Shown: piece by piece, positions 20,154-30,877 of the stretch
Position numbering within the stretch: position 1 is the stretch's first letter
Layout: every line of letters starts with the position of its first letter
Assembly: GCA_963210315.1 (NCBI GenBank)
Contig: OY723324.1
Span: 1,240,001-1,304,000, forward strand
DNA from: Rhynchopus euleeides
Lineage: Eukaryota; Euglenozoa; Diplonemea; Diplonemida; Diplonemidae
DNA: 64,000 bases
Direction: 5' to 3'
Made by a program: the position numbers and the translations under genes
Notes under the pieces: model-generated
Databases searched by the model: none
Told to the model about the DNA's origin: nothing
The model's input: the letters and a program-made list of their open reading frames with translations, nothing else

Positions 20154-20627
20154 ATGGAGGCCGTTGCAATTAACGCGATCAACACGCTGTGGTTCGGGAT
20201 GGGCGCCAACTTCTTCGGGCGCAAGCCGTTCGGCGCAGCCAAGCTGCTGCGCCCCGACCTGAAGCTCTCGTCCCCCGAGATGAAGATCGTCCCCCACTCG
20301 ATGGTGTTCCTGGGGGGCTTCAACCTCGCGATGGCTCTGCTCTCCGGCCTGCGCACGCTGGAGTACTTCAGGCGGAGCAAGAGCGGGGAGGCCGTTTTCA
20401 GCAGCGTCGAGGAGGTGCACATCACGCTGTCGATTGCGCTGGCGCACTTCACGCAGTTCTTCTGCAACATCCGCCACCTGAAGGGTCTGGAAGGGGGTGC
20501 GCCGTGGGATGTGCTGAAGGGGACTATGCTGTTTATCTTCATCACCGACCTGACCTGCGCACTGCTGAACGTGGTGCTGCTGCGCAAGGCAGCCGCGCTG
20601 CTGACCTCCCTCAGGAAGAAGCAGTAA
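20154..20627 (+). CDS. small polytopic membrane protein
   Basis: 157 residues from an ATG at 20154 (context GACAAAATGG), preceded by TTTCTCTCTTTCTCACCCACCAG as a likely splice acceptor. Three clear hydrophobic segments lie near residues 45-67, 83-103 and 118-142. The N terminus (INTLWFGMGANFFGRKPFGA) may be a fourth, shorter one. Charged ends (LRKKQ) suggest a cytosolic C terminus. No family is recognised. Codon use is strongly GC-biased at third positions, as in neighbouring genes, which supports it being real. Probably an ER or mitochondrial membrane protein. Confidence 0.7.
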   Translation: MEAVAINAINTLWFGMGANFFGRKPFGAAKLLRPDLKLSSPEMKIVPHSMVFLGGFNLAMALLSGLRTLEYFRRSKSGEAVFSSVEEVHITLSIALAHFTQFFCNIRHLKGLEGGAPWDVLKGTMLFIFITDLTCALLNVVLLRKAAALLTSLRKKQ

Positions 20628-22331
20628 ACAGAAAAGGCGCCCCCCCCCCCTATCCCCTATATATGAGGGACGAAACCCCTGCCACACACGACTGTTTTAT
20701 TCCGGTTGAGAAACATACGATCCAATATACTGCATTTCACAGCAGCACCTGGCTGTCTGTCCTGTGGCTCAACCCCCTTTCTCATCCCTCCTCCTCCCCC
20801 CCGCCTTGCCTATCTTCGACAAGAGGGACTCTCTGGGATGGGTGCCCCTGAAAGCCGTGTCATAAGAACGATGTGAGAAGCACGTAAATCGGGCTCTCTA
20901 CAGGGGACACCTGAAGAGGGATCACAGACCTCTCTGTATTCTTCTAACAAACAAAACCCAACAGGGGGGATGGGGGGGGGGGGGCCTGCTCCTTGCACCG
21001 CTTCGTGGAGAACAAACAATCTCTATTCTCCCCCTCTTGACCCCGAAAATGCGAAGGCGTGTGTCTCTAGTGTGTGTGTGTCGTTGAGGGAGGGGGGGGG
21101 GGAGAGAGGCTTCGCTGCATGCCTTTGTTGAAGTGTGTTCCCGGCCAATCTTCCCGCCATATTTCACCTTATTTATCTAAGAGGGAAACCGCACCAAGAA
21201 ATAGCCGGCACACGAACGCAGCGAAAAACCCCCCCCCCCCCCCTACAGTGTTCGAGACGCCTTCGCCTCGGGGAGGTGGTGCGCATTGGAGGAGGGGCGG
21301 GGCTGGGGCCATGGGGTAGGGGATTGCCACGCCTGAGTTCACTCGGCGTGGGCGCCCCGGAGAGGGGAAGAGTTCTGTCTTCTTCTTCTTTGGGGGGGGG
21401 GGGTCTTGGCTAACTTGTCAGGGGGTTTTTTCCGGGTAAAGCTCGGCGATTTTTTTTCTCCTAGAGTGTGCACCTGATGGCACCTGAAGCAGCGCTGTAA
21501 AACTTCTGAGAGAAGGGGTTTCAGGGACACCATATACATAGGTCCACCCGAAGGAGGAAATACGCTCGAGCAAACCGTTTTCGGCACCACAGCGAGGCAG
21601 AGGATGATCCCCTTTGTGTTCCGTATTGACCATTCTGCTCTCTCCGCACTGTTGCTGTATTTTCCTTTGCGGTGCACCTGCATGCCCTGGCAAGATTTGC
21701 CTTGTCAAAGCGACCGCCTCGCCCCACCGCGCATGGGGAGGGGGGGAGGTGTGCGCCTGTCGAAGGGCAAGCACCCACCCACACCGCCTCCCCCCGCACA
21801 CTCCGCCCAAATTCTCCAAGGCTGTCTAACGAAAGCAAAAAGCGATTTCCCTCAAGAGGGGCTTCGCATTGAACAAAGTCAAATGATGACACAGTGCTCG
21901 CGACCTCAGTGCTGGCCACCTTGGGTGCTGTGCGGGCGGCGCGCAGCGTGCATTGTCCTTAGGTCTGCACAGAGGGGGCGGCGCTGTGATAGCGGCGGAC
22001 GAGCCTGCCCAGGCCGGGTGAAGTCTGTGGGTTGTTCTTTCTCACATTCTCACACGCTCTCAACTCAGAAGCAACAATGGAGGACGCTGGCCGGACGGCG
22101 CTGTGACGTGTTCGCAGTCGCGTGTGGGGCTTGGAGCTTTGTGCATCCGAACACAGGCCGGTAGGGGTGGAGCCTACTTCATCTGGGAATACGACCCCCT
22201 GCACCCCTGCCCCTTCCCTGAGGCCTGCCACAACACAGCGTGGCACCGCACAGCATCAGCATGGCGTTCCGCACACTCATCACGTACCACTCCAGGTCAT
22301 TTTGTATTCCCGTTTTTCATTTTCATCCACC
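20628..22331. other. intergenic, no gene seen
   Basis: Holds G and C homopolymers (20965, 21090, 21228, 21395) and short frames only. A pyrimidine-rich stretch lies just before the next start (22270-22330). Confidence 0.5.
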
Positions 22332-23840
22332 ATGAGGGCCGTGGCAACTGTGGCAGCGGTGCTGCTGTGCGCACACAGCGCGGCGGCATTCGACTGGTCG
22401 TGCGTCACGGCGTGCCTGAGGGTGGTGGGGAGCGGGCAGGATGAGTGCCTGCGGTGCCTCGACTCGTTCGACCTGGGCAGCGTGACGCCCAGCTACGCGA
22501 TGGACATGATCAAGTTCAAGGCGACGGATCAGGACTACATCAAGGGCTTCTGCGGGGAGCGCGGCGTGGCTGGGGAGGGTGTCGACGTGGCGCAGCACCC
22601 CAGCGGGTGGAAGCCTGTGATCCAGAACGGGACGGTGAGCGGGTACACGGGGTGCGAGAAGGCGACTGGGTTCCCTGGCCTTGGGACAACGTCGCACCAG
22701 TCGCACGCTGCCGTCAAGGAGATGCTGCAGACGCTGCCCCGCCGCCAGAACGACGGGGAGGTGTGGCGCGGGAACGAGCTCGGGCTGTTCGTGTGCAACT
22801 CGCTGTTCTGGAGCAAGGTGAGCCCGCGCTCGCTGCTGCTGGGGGCGACGGTGAAGCAGCACAAGGTGATCCGCCCCTTCCTGGACGAGCTGTACGCGAC
22901 GTGCGACTCGGGGTGTGCCGCAAGGCTGAGCGCGTCCGCGGGCGCTTTCATCACAGCCCGTGACACGCTCAACATCCAGTCTGACGTGAAGATCTGGGTG
23001 AACGAGGAGCTGTTCCGCATCACCTTCCCGGGCGAGGCGAACCCGCTGTCGGGGGAGGACTTCGTGTCGCTGCAGAGCTCGTTCACGACGCTGACGCCGT
23101 TCGTGCAGATTGTGCCGCAGTGGTTCGCCAACCTGATGGCGCGCGACACGGTGGCGAAGCTGGAGGCGTACTTCGCGGCGGTGCGGCCGCTGGTGGTGAA
23201 GCACTACGGGGCACGTCTGGCGGGGCAGGACTGCGCGCCGACAGGCGACTGCGTGGACCAGCTGACGTCGGCGCTCCTGGACACGCTGCTGGCGGCGGGC
23301 GGGCTGTCCGTCCCGGGCGGGATTTCGACGGCACTGTGGGTGATGTACGGGAACACCGCGCCGCACGGGGACATGTTCCCTGCAGACTTCCGCATGGACA
23401 CCAGCAACGTGCTGCCCTTCTTCTACGAGTCGCTGCGCTTCTTCGCCCCTGTTGTCGGCGTCCCATTCTGGGAGCCTGCTCCGGCACGCGCAACGGACGA
23501 CACGGCAAACCAGTTCGAGGGGGGCAAGCGTGTGGTCATGAACGTGGCTCTGGCGAACCAGGACCCCAACGTGTTCGGGGCGGACGCACACAAGTTCCGT
23601 GTGCGCGCGCTGTCTGAGTACCACACCAAGTTCATCGGGTTTGCGGACTTCGCCGTGGACCCGTCTGTGGCGGGTGGGGCGATGGACCGCGTGTGCCCCG
23701 GGAAGGCGCTTGCCCTGCAGCTGGGGAAGGCGTGGCTGCAGCAGTGGGACCAGGACGCGTGGGCTGTTGAGGGGGAGGAGAAGAGCAACTACAAGATGGT
23801 GGCCCCCCTGGTCGACAGCTTCGTGCTGAAGCGGAAGTGA
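22332..23840 (+). CDS. cytochrome P450-like protein with signal peptide
   Basis: 502 residues from the ATG at 22332 (CCACCATGAGG). Residues 1-19 are a cleavable signal peptide (MRAVATVAAVLLCAHSAAA), followed by a Cys-rich segment (four Cys between residues 22 and 42). P450 hallmarks are present: the K-helix ExxR (FYESLRFF, Glu366), the following meander (ANQDPNVFGADAHKF) and the heme-thiolate loop (GGAMDRVCPGK, Cys455). The loop differs from the classical FxxGxRxCxG and resembles CYP74/CYP8-like or fungal diol-synthase P450s, which act on fatty-acid peroxides. A secreted or lumenal P450 with no membrane anchor is unusual. A monooxygenase or peroxide isomerase role is inferred; the substrate is unknown. 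Confidence 0.75.
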   Translation: MRAVATVAAVLLCAHSAAAFDWSCVTACLRVVGSGQDECLRCLDSFDLGSVTPSYAMDMIKFKATDQDYIKGFCGERGVAGEGVDVAQHPSGWKPVIQNGTVSGYTGCEKATGFPGLGTTSHQSHAAVKEMLQTLPRRQNDGEVWRGNELGLFVCNSLFWSKVSPRSLLLGATVKQHKVIRPFLDELYATCDSGCAARLSASAGAFITARDTLNIQSDVKIWVNEELFRITFPGEANPLSGEDFVSLQSSFTTLTPFVQIVPQWFANLMARDTVAKLEAYFAAVRPLVVKHYGARLAGQDCAPTGDCVDQLTSALLDTLLAAGGLSVPGGISTALWVMYGNTAPHGDMFPADFRMDTSNVLPFFYESLRFFAPVVGVPFWEPAPARATDDTANQFEGGKRVVMNVALANQDPNVFGADAHKFRVRALSEYHTKFIGFADFAVDPSVAGGAMDRVCPGKALALQLGKAWLQQWDQDAWAVEGEEKSNYKMVAPLVDSFVLKRK

Positions 23841-25285
23841 TCCCCCTGTGTTGTGCATGCACAGCTGTGTTGTTTGCTTTGTTCTGCTGTCATCATGATC
23901 AGCAGAGCAGAGCAGGTTGTGTCGCGCGCACACTGCGACACCTACGCACAGCCGACAAGCCATAACCCTCTTCCCCTCCCCTCATACATCTGGCGTGACG
24001 TGAAGTGATCTGCACGCAGGAGACAGGCCGGCTTTACCCCTTCTCCTCTTTTCTCTCTTCCCACCACTTTGACTGTTCTTTCTCCCTTCTCCGCATATCA
24101 TGTCACGCGGCAGGAAGGGCACAGCCGCGCCAACTCTGAGCCGGCTTCATCATCACCCTCCGTCCCTTTTCGCTCTGATCTGAGCACACCCACCACACAC
24201 CTGTGCCCAGTCCTGGGGCATACTGACCAGGACAGGCACGCCCACCCCTCCCAGGTGCGGTGGTGTTGTGGTGAGTGTGATGTTTGCTGCAGCAACTCAA
24301 GGCAGCATGTGGCAAGGCGCAGTGCCGCCGTGCGGGGGACCAGGTGGCTGCCGGCTTGCCCGGCGACCTGCCTGTCCTACCGCGCTGGTGCTGCTGCTGG
24401 TGCCTGTGTTGCTGCTGGGTGTTGTGGCGCCTCCGTCCCCACCCTTCCCCTCTGGGTGCCCGCTGGAAGGGCTGCCGTGCTGCGCTCCCTTGCTGTGCGT
24501 GTGTGCGTGAGTCCCGTGTGATGTGCCCCGTGCACAGGCCACACGGACCCCTCCACGTGCCGCATGCAGCACGCCGCAGCCTTGGACGGCGGGCCCTTTT
24601 GTTGTCCCGTTGGCTTTGTTCTGAATTCAACTCACCAATCAGATGACGAAGAGTCGCGGCAATTGCCTGCAGCATCCCAGACGGCGAACTGCTGTCGCTC
24701 CTGGACGTTCCGGCGATGCCTGTGCCGTTGTGCCCAATCCACCCACCTTCATGTGTGCCAAAGTCCCAGCCATGCAGAGGGCCAGCCGAACTACAGAACC
24801 CGTGAAAGGACACCGTACGAACGAAACGGAAACACGCGCCTTTGCCTGTCTGCATGGCCATGGAAGGGGTGGTGAATAGCGCTTGAGGAGATGGAAAGTT
24901 TCACTGGAAAGAACCCTCGCAACACACAGCTGCCCCCCCATCCCCACCTGCCTTCGTTGCGCGACACATGGTCCGTCGATACACCGAATGCCCTGCCCTG
25001 CCAACCTTCTTTTGTGCGCCGCGCCCCCTGCCACGATGCCGACCTGCATCCTTTGTGGACAACACAGGACAACCCAACAGAGCACAACGCGGGATGCGCC
25101 TCACAGACCACACCCCCTCCCACACCACGCCCCACACACACACCTCCTCACAGGCTAACCCCTACGTGTCCTCTTTGCTGTCACCCGGACCCCGGTTTTC
25201 TGACCGCACCTTTGTGTTATTGTTTCCAACTCAACTCTATTTCTGTTGCGCTCCCGAGTCACACAAGAGTGCGTACTCGGCCGCC
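23841..25285. other. intergenic, no gene seen
   Basis: C-rich and CAC-rich sequence. An ATG upstream in the same frame (24968) would extend the next gene by 106 residues. The extension is Pro/Thr/Cys low-complexity and was not used. Confidence 0.5.
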
Positions 25286-26245
25286 ATGGGCTGCGAAGGT
25301 TCCAAGCCGACCCCACCGCCCGCCCGCCCCGCCCCCAAGCCCTGCAACCCTGCGGGCTGCGGCGCAGCAGGCTCCTGCCACCCTTCCGCGATCCACCTCG
25401 CCCACCCCGACACTCTCAACAACCAGGCCGACCTGGACCCCCTCGCCTCCTCCCTGTCGGGCTATGTCGACGACAGGCAGCGCGGCAGCGGCTTCCTCTG
25501 CCGCAGCAAGGAGCCCGTCCAGGCCACTGTGGAGAACACGAAGCGGCGCATGGCTGCGACCCTCACGGTGTGCCCCCTGCGTGACCCGGACAGCCTGATC
25601 ACAGAGCCCATCGACGCTGGGGAGGAGGGCAGCTTCTTCAAGAAGGTGCCGGTGCACTGCGGGACGGGGTGTGCTGAGTACGGCCTGCTTGCGCTGGACC
25701 ACTTCCCTTCAAAGTCGAGCATCCCGAAGCGGAAGGCACAGGGCTGCACCCTCGTCGTGACGCTGCAGAAGGATGAGGAGGGGGCGCAGAAGGTCCGCAA
25801 GATGTGCAAGCATGCGGACATCGAGTGGCTCCAGGTCGACTTCTGGTACTACTACCACAGGGGTCTCGCCAAGGAGCTCTACCACTATGTGAGGTACGTT
25901 GCGCTGAAGGTGCAGGCAGGGGGTGGTGTGATGATCCACTGTGCCGCAGGCATCCACCGCACAGGCATGTTCACCTACGCAGTGCTGCTGATGTTGGGGT
26001 ACAGCCCGACGGCAGCGCTGGAGTCCATCCGCGAGGTGAGGCCGACCACCTTCAGGCGTGTGGGGGCGCACCGCATCGAAGGGATCCACAGCTTGCTGCA
26101 GCCGTTCCTGCCGCTGCCTGCCACCTCCCCTGACACCTCCGTTCTGCCTGCCGTGCCTGTTCGGAGCACACAGAGCCTGGCGAGTGCCGATGACAAGGTT
26201 AATTTGAAGCCGAAGAAGGCAGTGGACAACCACGAACAGGAATGA
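25286..26245 (+). CDS. Cys-based protein phosphatase (tyrosine/dual-specificity), N-myristoylation signal
   Basis: 319 residues from the ATG at 25286 (GCCGCCATGGG). The N terminus MGCEGSKP is a classical N-myristoylation site with an adjacent cysteine for palmitoylation, so the enzyme probably sits on a membrane. After a Pro-rich linker, the phosphatase domain spans about residues 105-290. It has the P-loop HCAAGIHRTG (Cys219, Arg225) and a likely general-acid Asp in WLQVDFWYYY. The P-loop follows CxxGxxRTG, so it should be catalytically active on phosphotyrosine, phospho-Ser/Thr or possibly phosphoinositides. The subfamily is uncertain. The C-terminal 40 residues look disordered. Confidence 0.85.
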   Translation: MGCEGSKPTPPPARPAPKPCNPAGCGAAGSCHPSAIHLAHPDTLNNQADLDPLASSLSGYVDDRQRGSGFLCRSKEPVQATVENTKRRMAATLTVCPLRDPDSLITEPIDAGEEGSFFKKVPVHCGTGCAEYGLLALDHFPSKSSIPKRKAQGCTLVVTLQKDEEGAQKVRKMCKHADIEWLQVDFWYYYHRGLAKELYHYVRYVALKVQAGGGVMIHCAAGIHRTGMFTYAVLLMLGYSPTAALESIREVRPTTFRRVGAHRIEGIHSLLQPFLPLPATSPDTSVLPAVPVRSTQSLASADDKVNLKPKKAVDNHEQE

Positions 26246-26854
26246 AAGGCGGAGTGGGCCGCCATGTGAAGGATAAAAAGAGAGAGGGGTGGTGGTGGTG
26301 GGGGTGGTGTGGATGCCACGACCTTCCCTCCCTTCTTCTCCACTTCCGTCCACTCCCCCAGTGCACTATCGCGCAATAGAAAAAGTGGCGGGGGGTGTAA
26401 CGCAAGCGCTTGTCTTCTTCCCTATGGTTTCTTTTTGCTGTCAGCACTCACAGTGCCAATGCCCCTTCCAGCCATGGGTGGGGCGAGGCCTGGTGTGGTT
26501 TCGAAGGTCGGGCAGAGGGGGGGGGGGAGCAATGGAATTCCCTCTCCCCCCCACTCCCCGACCCACCCACACCAACCTATCTAACGCACGCTCCTAAATT
26601 TTGCACACGTTGTTGGGCAACACGTCTGTCTTGATGATTGCGATGGAAACGGTGCGTTTTTTTGTTGGGGGGAAAGTTCTTTCTCAGGAAGGTTTTTCAA
26701 AAAAAGCCTATTTGCCCCTCCCCACGCCCCTCTGCCAGCCAGCCAGCCAGGGCCAGAAGAAACCCGAAGCAGCGCCTTCCTCCCTCTCGAGGGGGGGATG
26801 CTGTTGAGGAGGTCAGCGCAGCTGCGTATCGTTCATAAACCTTTTCTTTCTCCG

Positions 26855-26963
26855 GGGGGCCTTCGCTACCAAGTGTGACTGAGTGAGAAAAAGTGAGCCA
26901 CAGCCCACTTCCCCTCACTGACTGACGAGCTGTGACGAGCAGTGACTGGTAGCGAAGGCCCCC
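26855..26963. mobile_element. 109-bp MITE (GGGGGCCTTCGCT subfamily), copy 2
   Basis: Inverted ends GGGGGCCTTCGCTACCA and TGGTAGCGAAGGCCCCC, flanked by the 3-bp direct repeat CCG (26852-26854 and 26964-26966). The interior differs from the TC subfamily. Confidence 0.85.
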
Positions 26964-27061
26964 CCGGTTTTGAATTATAATTATGTTCTGCTCAAAGTCA
27001 AGTGTGTGTGGCCGAAACCCCAGCACTGATGTCAGATATATCCACTTCCTTCTGCTTCCAC

Positions 27062-27170
27062 GGGTCTTCGCTACGGGGTTATCGTCAGTGCATTTTTGGT
27101 GAATTTGCTGTCGTGAATTGGCTGAACCCTGACGAAGATTGACGAAGAAATACGACCAGCGAAGACCCCC
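27062..27170. mobile_element. MITE (GGGTCTTCGCT subfamily), copy 3
   Basis: Close relative of 18804-18912 in both ends and interior (TTATCGTCAGTGCATTTTTG, TGACGAAGATTGACGAAG). It has lost two G at the left end, and its target duplication is unclear. Confidence 0.8.
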
Positions 27171-28708
27171 CATGCTATTCTTTTCCGAAGAGAGAAAGGG
27201 GCCAACATGGAGCAGACCAGGCGCTCAGAGCACATGGCCAGATATTTTTTTCAAAATCGTTCAAAGGCACGGTAGTTCCGGCCAAACCGTCCCCGCATGT
27301 AGTACACCTATCATCCAAGCCTACCCTCCCTCCGTTGCACAGGCCGAGCCTAGCACCTAGATCTCGGGCACTACCTGCATCACTGAGTGAAGGGGGAAAA
27401 GGCGCGCCCTTACCTTTGCTTTTCACTCGACTCCCCACTCCCCTTTCCCCCCGCCTCCCCCCCCCCCCCCCCCCTATCCCCTTTCCAGATTCTTATCGAC
27501 AAGAACAATTTAAAAAAAACAATCATTTCGTATTCTCGTGACATGAGACTACTGTAACGCAACAAGGGTATCTACTGTACCCACATTCTAACGCACGCAT
27601 CGTGGGATTGGGGTGGGTGGGGGTGGGGCGGGGGTGCAGGGGTGGGTGATGGGTTGGATAAGGGGGTGTGTGCCGCCGAGCCCCGCGAGGTTCGGAGGTC
27701 ACGTATAATATCCCCAGGCCCCCCCCCCCCTCGAGAGGCGGTGGGGGGGCATCTATCAGCAGGAGTTTTGTTCGGTTCCGCCCGATCCGATACGAAAATA
27801 ATTCTGCTGAACAACACAACCGACAACGCCGTGCTGCTGTGTTGGGTGGGGTCTCTGCGGGGTCTCTGCCACATGCGATGTCCAGCACTGCAGCACTGTG
27901 CTGATCAGAGAGCCTGGCTGTGGGTAATATGGTGTTTTATTTGGGCTCGCCAACAGTTGACGACTTGCCCCAGTTCAGCCAGGTTTTTCCGATGAGCGCT
28001 CACTGCATGCCGGCTGCCGTCTCGGAATCCACCGGCACACTGCCCCACCCCCACCCCCCCTCCTCCCCCCACCCGCCCACCCCCAAATGTTATCCCGAAA
28101 CGATACGATTTCTGTAACGCAAAGTAGCACTACACCCATCCTCTCCTCCTCCCGAAGTGGGGCGGGGCGCGGAGGCATGGAGGGCCTGGATCAGACCCCA
28201 CGGTATTGCTGTTTTTATTGATTTTATTTTGCTGTTGTGTGTGTGTTGTGTGTGTGCCTTTTTTTTTGTTTGTGCTAAAAAAAGTTTTCAACTTTCCCCT
28301 GCTAACCTACAGTCCGGTCGCTAATTAAAAGGCCGATAAAGCGACGTTTTTTAATGATGCGGGTTTTTAATTAGTGAATAATTATTTTCAAGCGGGTGGG
28401 TGGTGATGGGGGGGGGGGTAATTATTTATTTTCCCCCCGATTTGTTGCATCCCACGGCACGCTACTTCTGGCATTGTGGAGAGGAGGGGCGATCAGGGGG
28501 GAGGTGTCTGCCGAGCGCAGTGGTTCTGCTGTTGCTTCTTCAGGCTCGCGCTACAAACACGTACTCCACGATTAAGTTACACAGTGATCTAGGGCAAACA
28601 AAACCGCGCAGTTGCCGGGTAGGATTGCTGGCGGCAAACAAGGGTTGAATATGTGTCAATTTTGTCATATTCACAGACAGGGGACAGGAGGGGAGGATAA
28701 CGACTTCT

Positions 28709-29075
28709 AGTCTTTTTGCTGTTGAGCAGCAGCCGGCGCAGTCTGGGCGACTGCCGTCCTTGCCGATTTCTCGGCTGGTGCACCCCCATTCTTCCTCTTA
28801 TTCGTGAACGCAAACAGGGTTGGCTGACCCTTCGGGGGTGGCTTTGCCGATTTGGGGAGACGGCCTGGACCGCGCTTGGGTGCGGGCTTCGCAGCGCTCT
28901 TGCCGCCGGCTTTGCTGCAGCCGGCTGGGCCTGTGACTGGTTCGGCAATGGCGATGACCTGGGCGTCCGTCTCCTTCTCCCGAGCATCCTGTGCCGACGC
29001 AAGGGCGGCCCTCCCAGCCGGCAGCCGGGAGTGTGATGGGTGAGAAGGGGCGCGCGGGATTGGCCGGCCTACGAT
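28709..29075 (-). pseudogene. C-terminal remnant of a transposon protein with AT-hook-like motif
   Basis: A minus-strand frame runs from the edge of the middle element to a stop near 28709. It reads ...DAREKETDAQVIAIAEP..., an AT-hook-like KRGPGRLPKSAKPPPK, GQPTLFAFTN and an Ala/Gln tail. Lys/Pro-rich DNA-binding tails are common in transposases. Its upstream part is missing because the middle element follows directly and only about 80 bp of outer element remain beyond it. Confidence 0.45.
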
Positions 29076-30399
29076 TACAGGGGGGGGTCAAATAAACGTA
29101 CTTAGTACTACTATTCGGCGAACGCGCGGGCCTAAATCGACCTCGCCAGAAAATTAATAAATAGTTTGCGAGCGAATAGACGTACTAAGTACGTCTATTC
29201 AACTTTTCCTAAAAACGCTGTTTGCAGGGGCTCTGCGGGGCTGTTTGGTCCACCAGGGGCGCGCTGGTCACTGCTGTCGTCCGTCTCTCACTTCTTCTGC
29301 CTTCCGGTCGAGTATCCGCTCTGTTCTCGTCCTACCACTCGCCCCTCATTTGGTTTCGTACCGTTTTGATTTGTATTGCCCCCCCCCCCCCTCTGGTGCC
29401 CCCCCTGGTTGACATTCTTGTTGAGTTAGTGAAAGCATACACAGTTCATCAGAGCTGTCAGCTTCACTGTCGGTGGTTGGTTGGTGCGTTGATGCTTAAA
29501 AAAAAGATGTGAAAAGGGCAAGCCACAACCAGCACGCCCCAACTTACTTCTTCTTGGGCTTGCTGGGGCAAGTCTGCATGTTGTGCCCAGGCTTCCTACA
29601 CCCTTTGCAGAGCCTGCGGTGTTTGTTGGGAGTCTGGGTGGTCGGGGACGCTGCGCGCTTCTTTTCGGAGGACTGGGAGGACTGGGAAGGCTGTGTCTGT
29701 GTGAGAGAGTTCACACGAACCGGCTTCGCCCATGCCAAGATGCTTGTCTGTTGGGTTGGCTGAGACACAACTTTCTTTTGGGTGGACTGCTTCTCTGTGC
29801 TCTCTTTTGCCTTCCCGTCCAACCCAGGTTCAAGGTCCGCACCACCAGCCTCAGGGGATGTTTCTGTGCTTGGTGCGAAGGTGAGGTCCGGACAAAGGGA
29901 GCTCTTCACGAACCCGTCCTCCTCACCCGACACCTTCAGCACGTACCCCATATCCCGCAAGCGCTGGGCTACCACCTCCCCCCTCACACTTTCCACCGAC
30001 TTTCCCCAAACAGCTCCAACAGAGGTGCACATGGCCTCGCGGTACCACCTCTCTGTGAAGCGACAATCCTGGCGAAAACCTTCGGCTGTTGATTTCTTTA
30101 TCTCGAGACGGGCTTTGTCCTTGAGCCCTTCCAGGTGAGTGTGGAAGGCAGCCTTGAATGGTGCAAATGCATGCACATCAAGGTACTGCACTGTTCCTGT
30201 CAACCCACCTGGAATGACCGCTGACTTCGCCCCCGTCTTCCTGTGCAAGTACGCAACATTTTTTGGTGCAATGTGTGTTGTCGCCGAGTCATAAATGACA
30301 AGCACGTTTTTGTTTTTGCAAATGGGGGCCAAGACGCTGTCAATCCACCACCGCCACTCGGCTTCTTTGACCCAGCCGGTTTTCTGGAAAGTACAGTTA

Positions 30400-30877
30400 C
30401 TGGGGGGGGGGGCAAATACAAGGGTATACTCTTCTATTCACCGTGCCAGCTTACGTAATTCAGGGTTTTCAAAAAATTGTTTTTTAGCTGAAAAGTTGTC
30501 TAGTATGCAAATACAAGAGTATATACTCTTGTATTTGCATACTAGAAATGTGGCCTCCGGGTGGGCCCTCATGGGGCAGCGGCGCCGAAGAGACAATACG
30601 AGCGTCCTCTTGGCCTTTCCCACCCCGAGGCGACTCCCACCAGACCGTGACGACTCCAGACAGGAGGCCCACTGGCCTGGGGGGGGTCATTGGAAGTACA
30701 AAATATGATGAAAACCCCACAAAAGTTCTTCAAAAGTCTAGTATGCAAATACAAGAGTATACTCTTGTATTTGCTCGGTGAACGTTGTAAAATCGCGATT
30801 TCTGGAGTACTCTTGTATTAGCATATACCCTTGTATTTGCATATACTCTTGTATTTGCCCCCCCCCCCCCCCCCCAG
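30400..30877. mobile_element. inner 478-bp non-autonomous element, CTGGGG(n)CAAATACAAG termini
   Basis: Inverted ends CTGGGGGG...GCAAATACAAG with unequal G/C runs (12 and about 18). TA flanks lie at 30398-30399 and 30878-30879. At least seven GCAAATACAAG motifs occur inside, two of them as perfect palindromes (30499-30546 and 30745-30774). No gene. It interrupts the DDE transposase of the middle element. Confidence 0.85.
30499..30546. repeat. perfect 48-bp palindrome
   Basis: TCTAGTATGCAAATACAAGA continues to the centre and is mirrored exactly, ending ACTAGA. It lies in the inner element. Confidence 0.9.

Larger units (their letters stand above)
26246..28309. other. gene-free stretch with two MITEs
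   Basis: Apart from the MITEs at 26855 and 27062, no coding sequence is evident. Long C runs occur at 27460 and 27720. Confidence 0.5.

Noticed and set aside
22323..23963. 546-residue minus-strand frame
   Set aside because: Antisense of the P450-like gene, whose sense strand has clear motifs.
24968..25285. N-terminal extension of the phosphatase
   Set aside because: In frame with an ATG, but low complexity. It would hide the MGCEGS signal and ignore a better start context at 25286.
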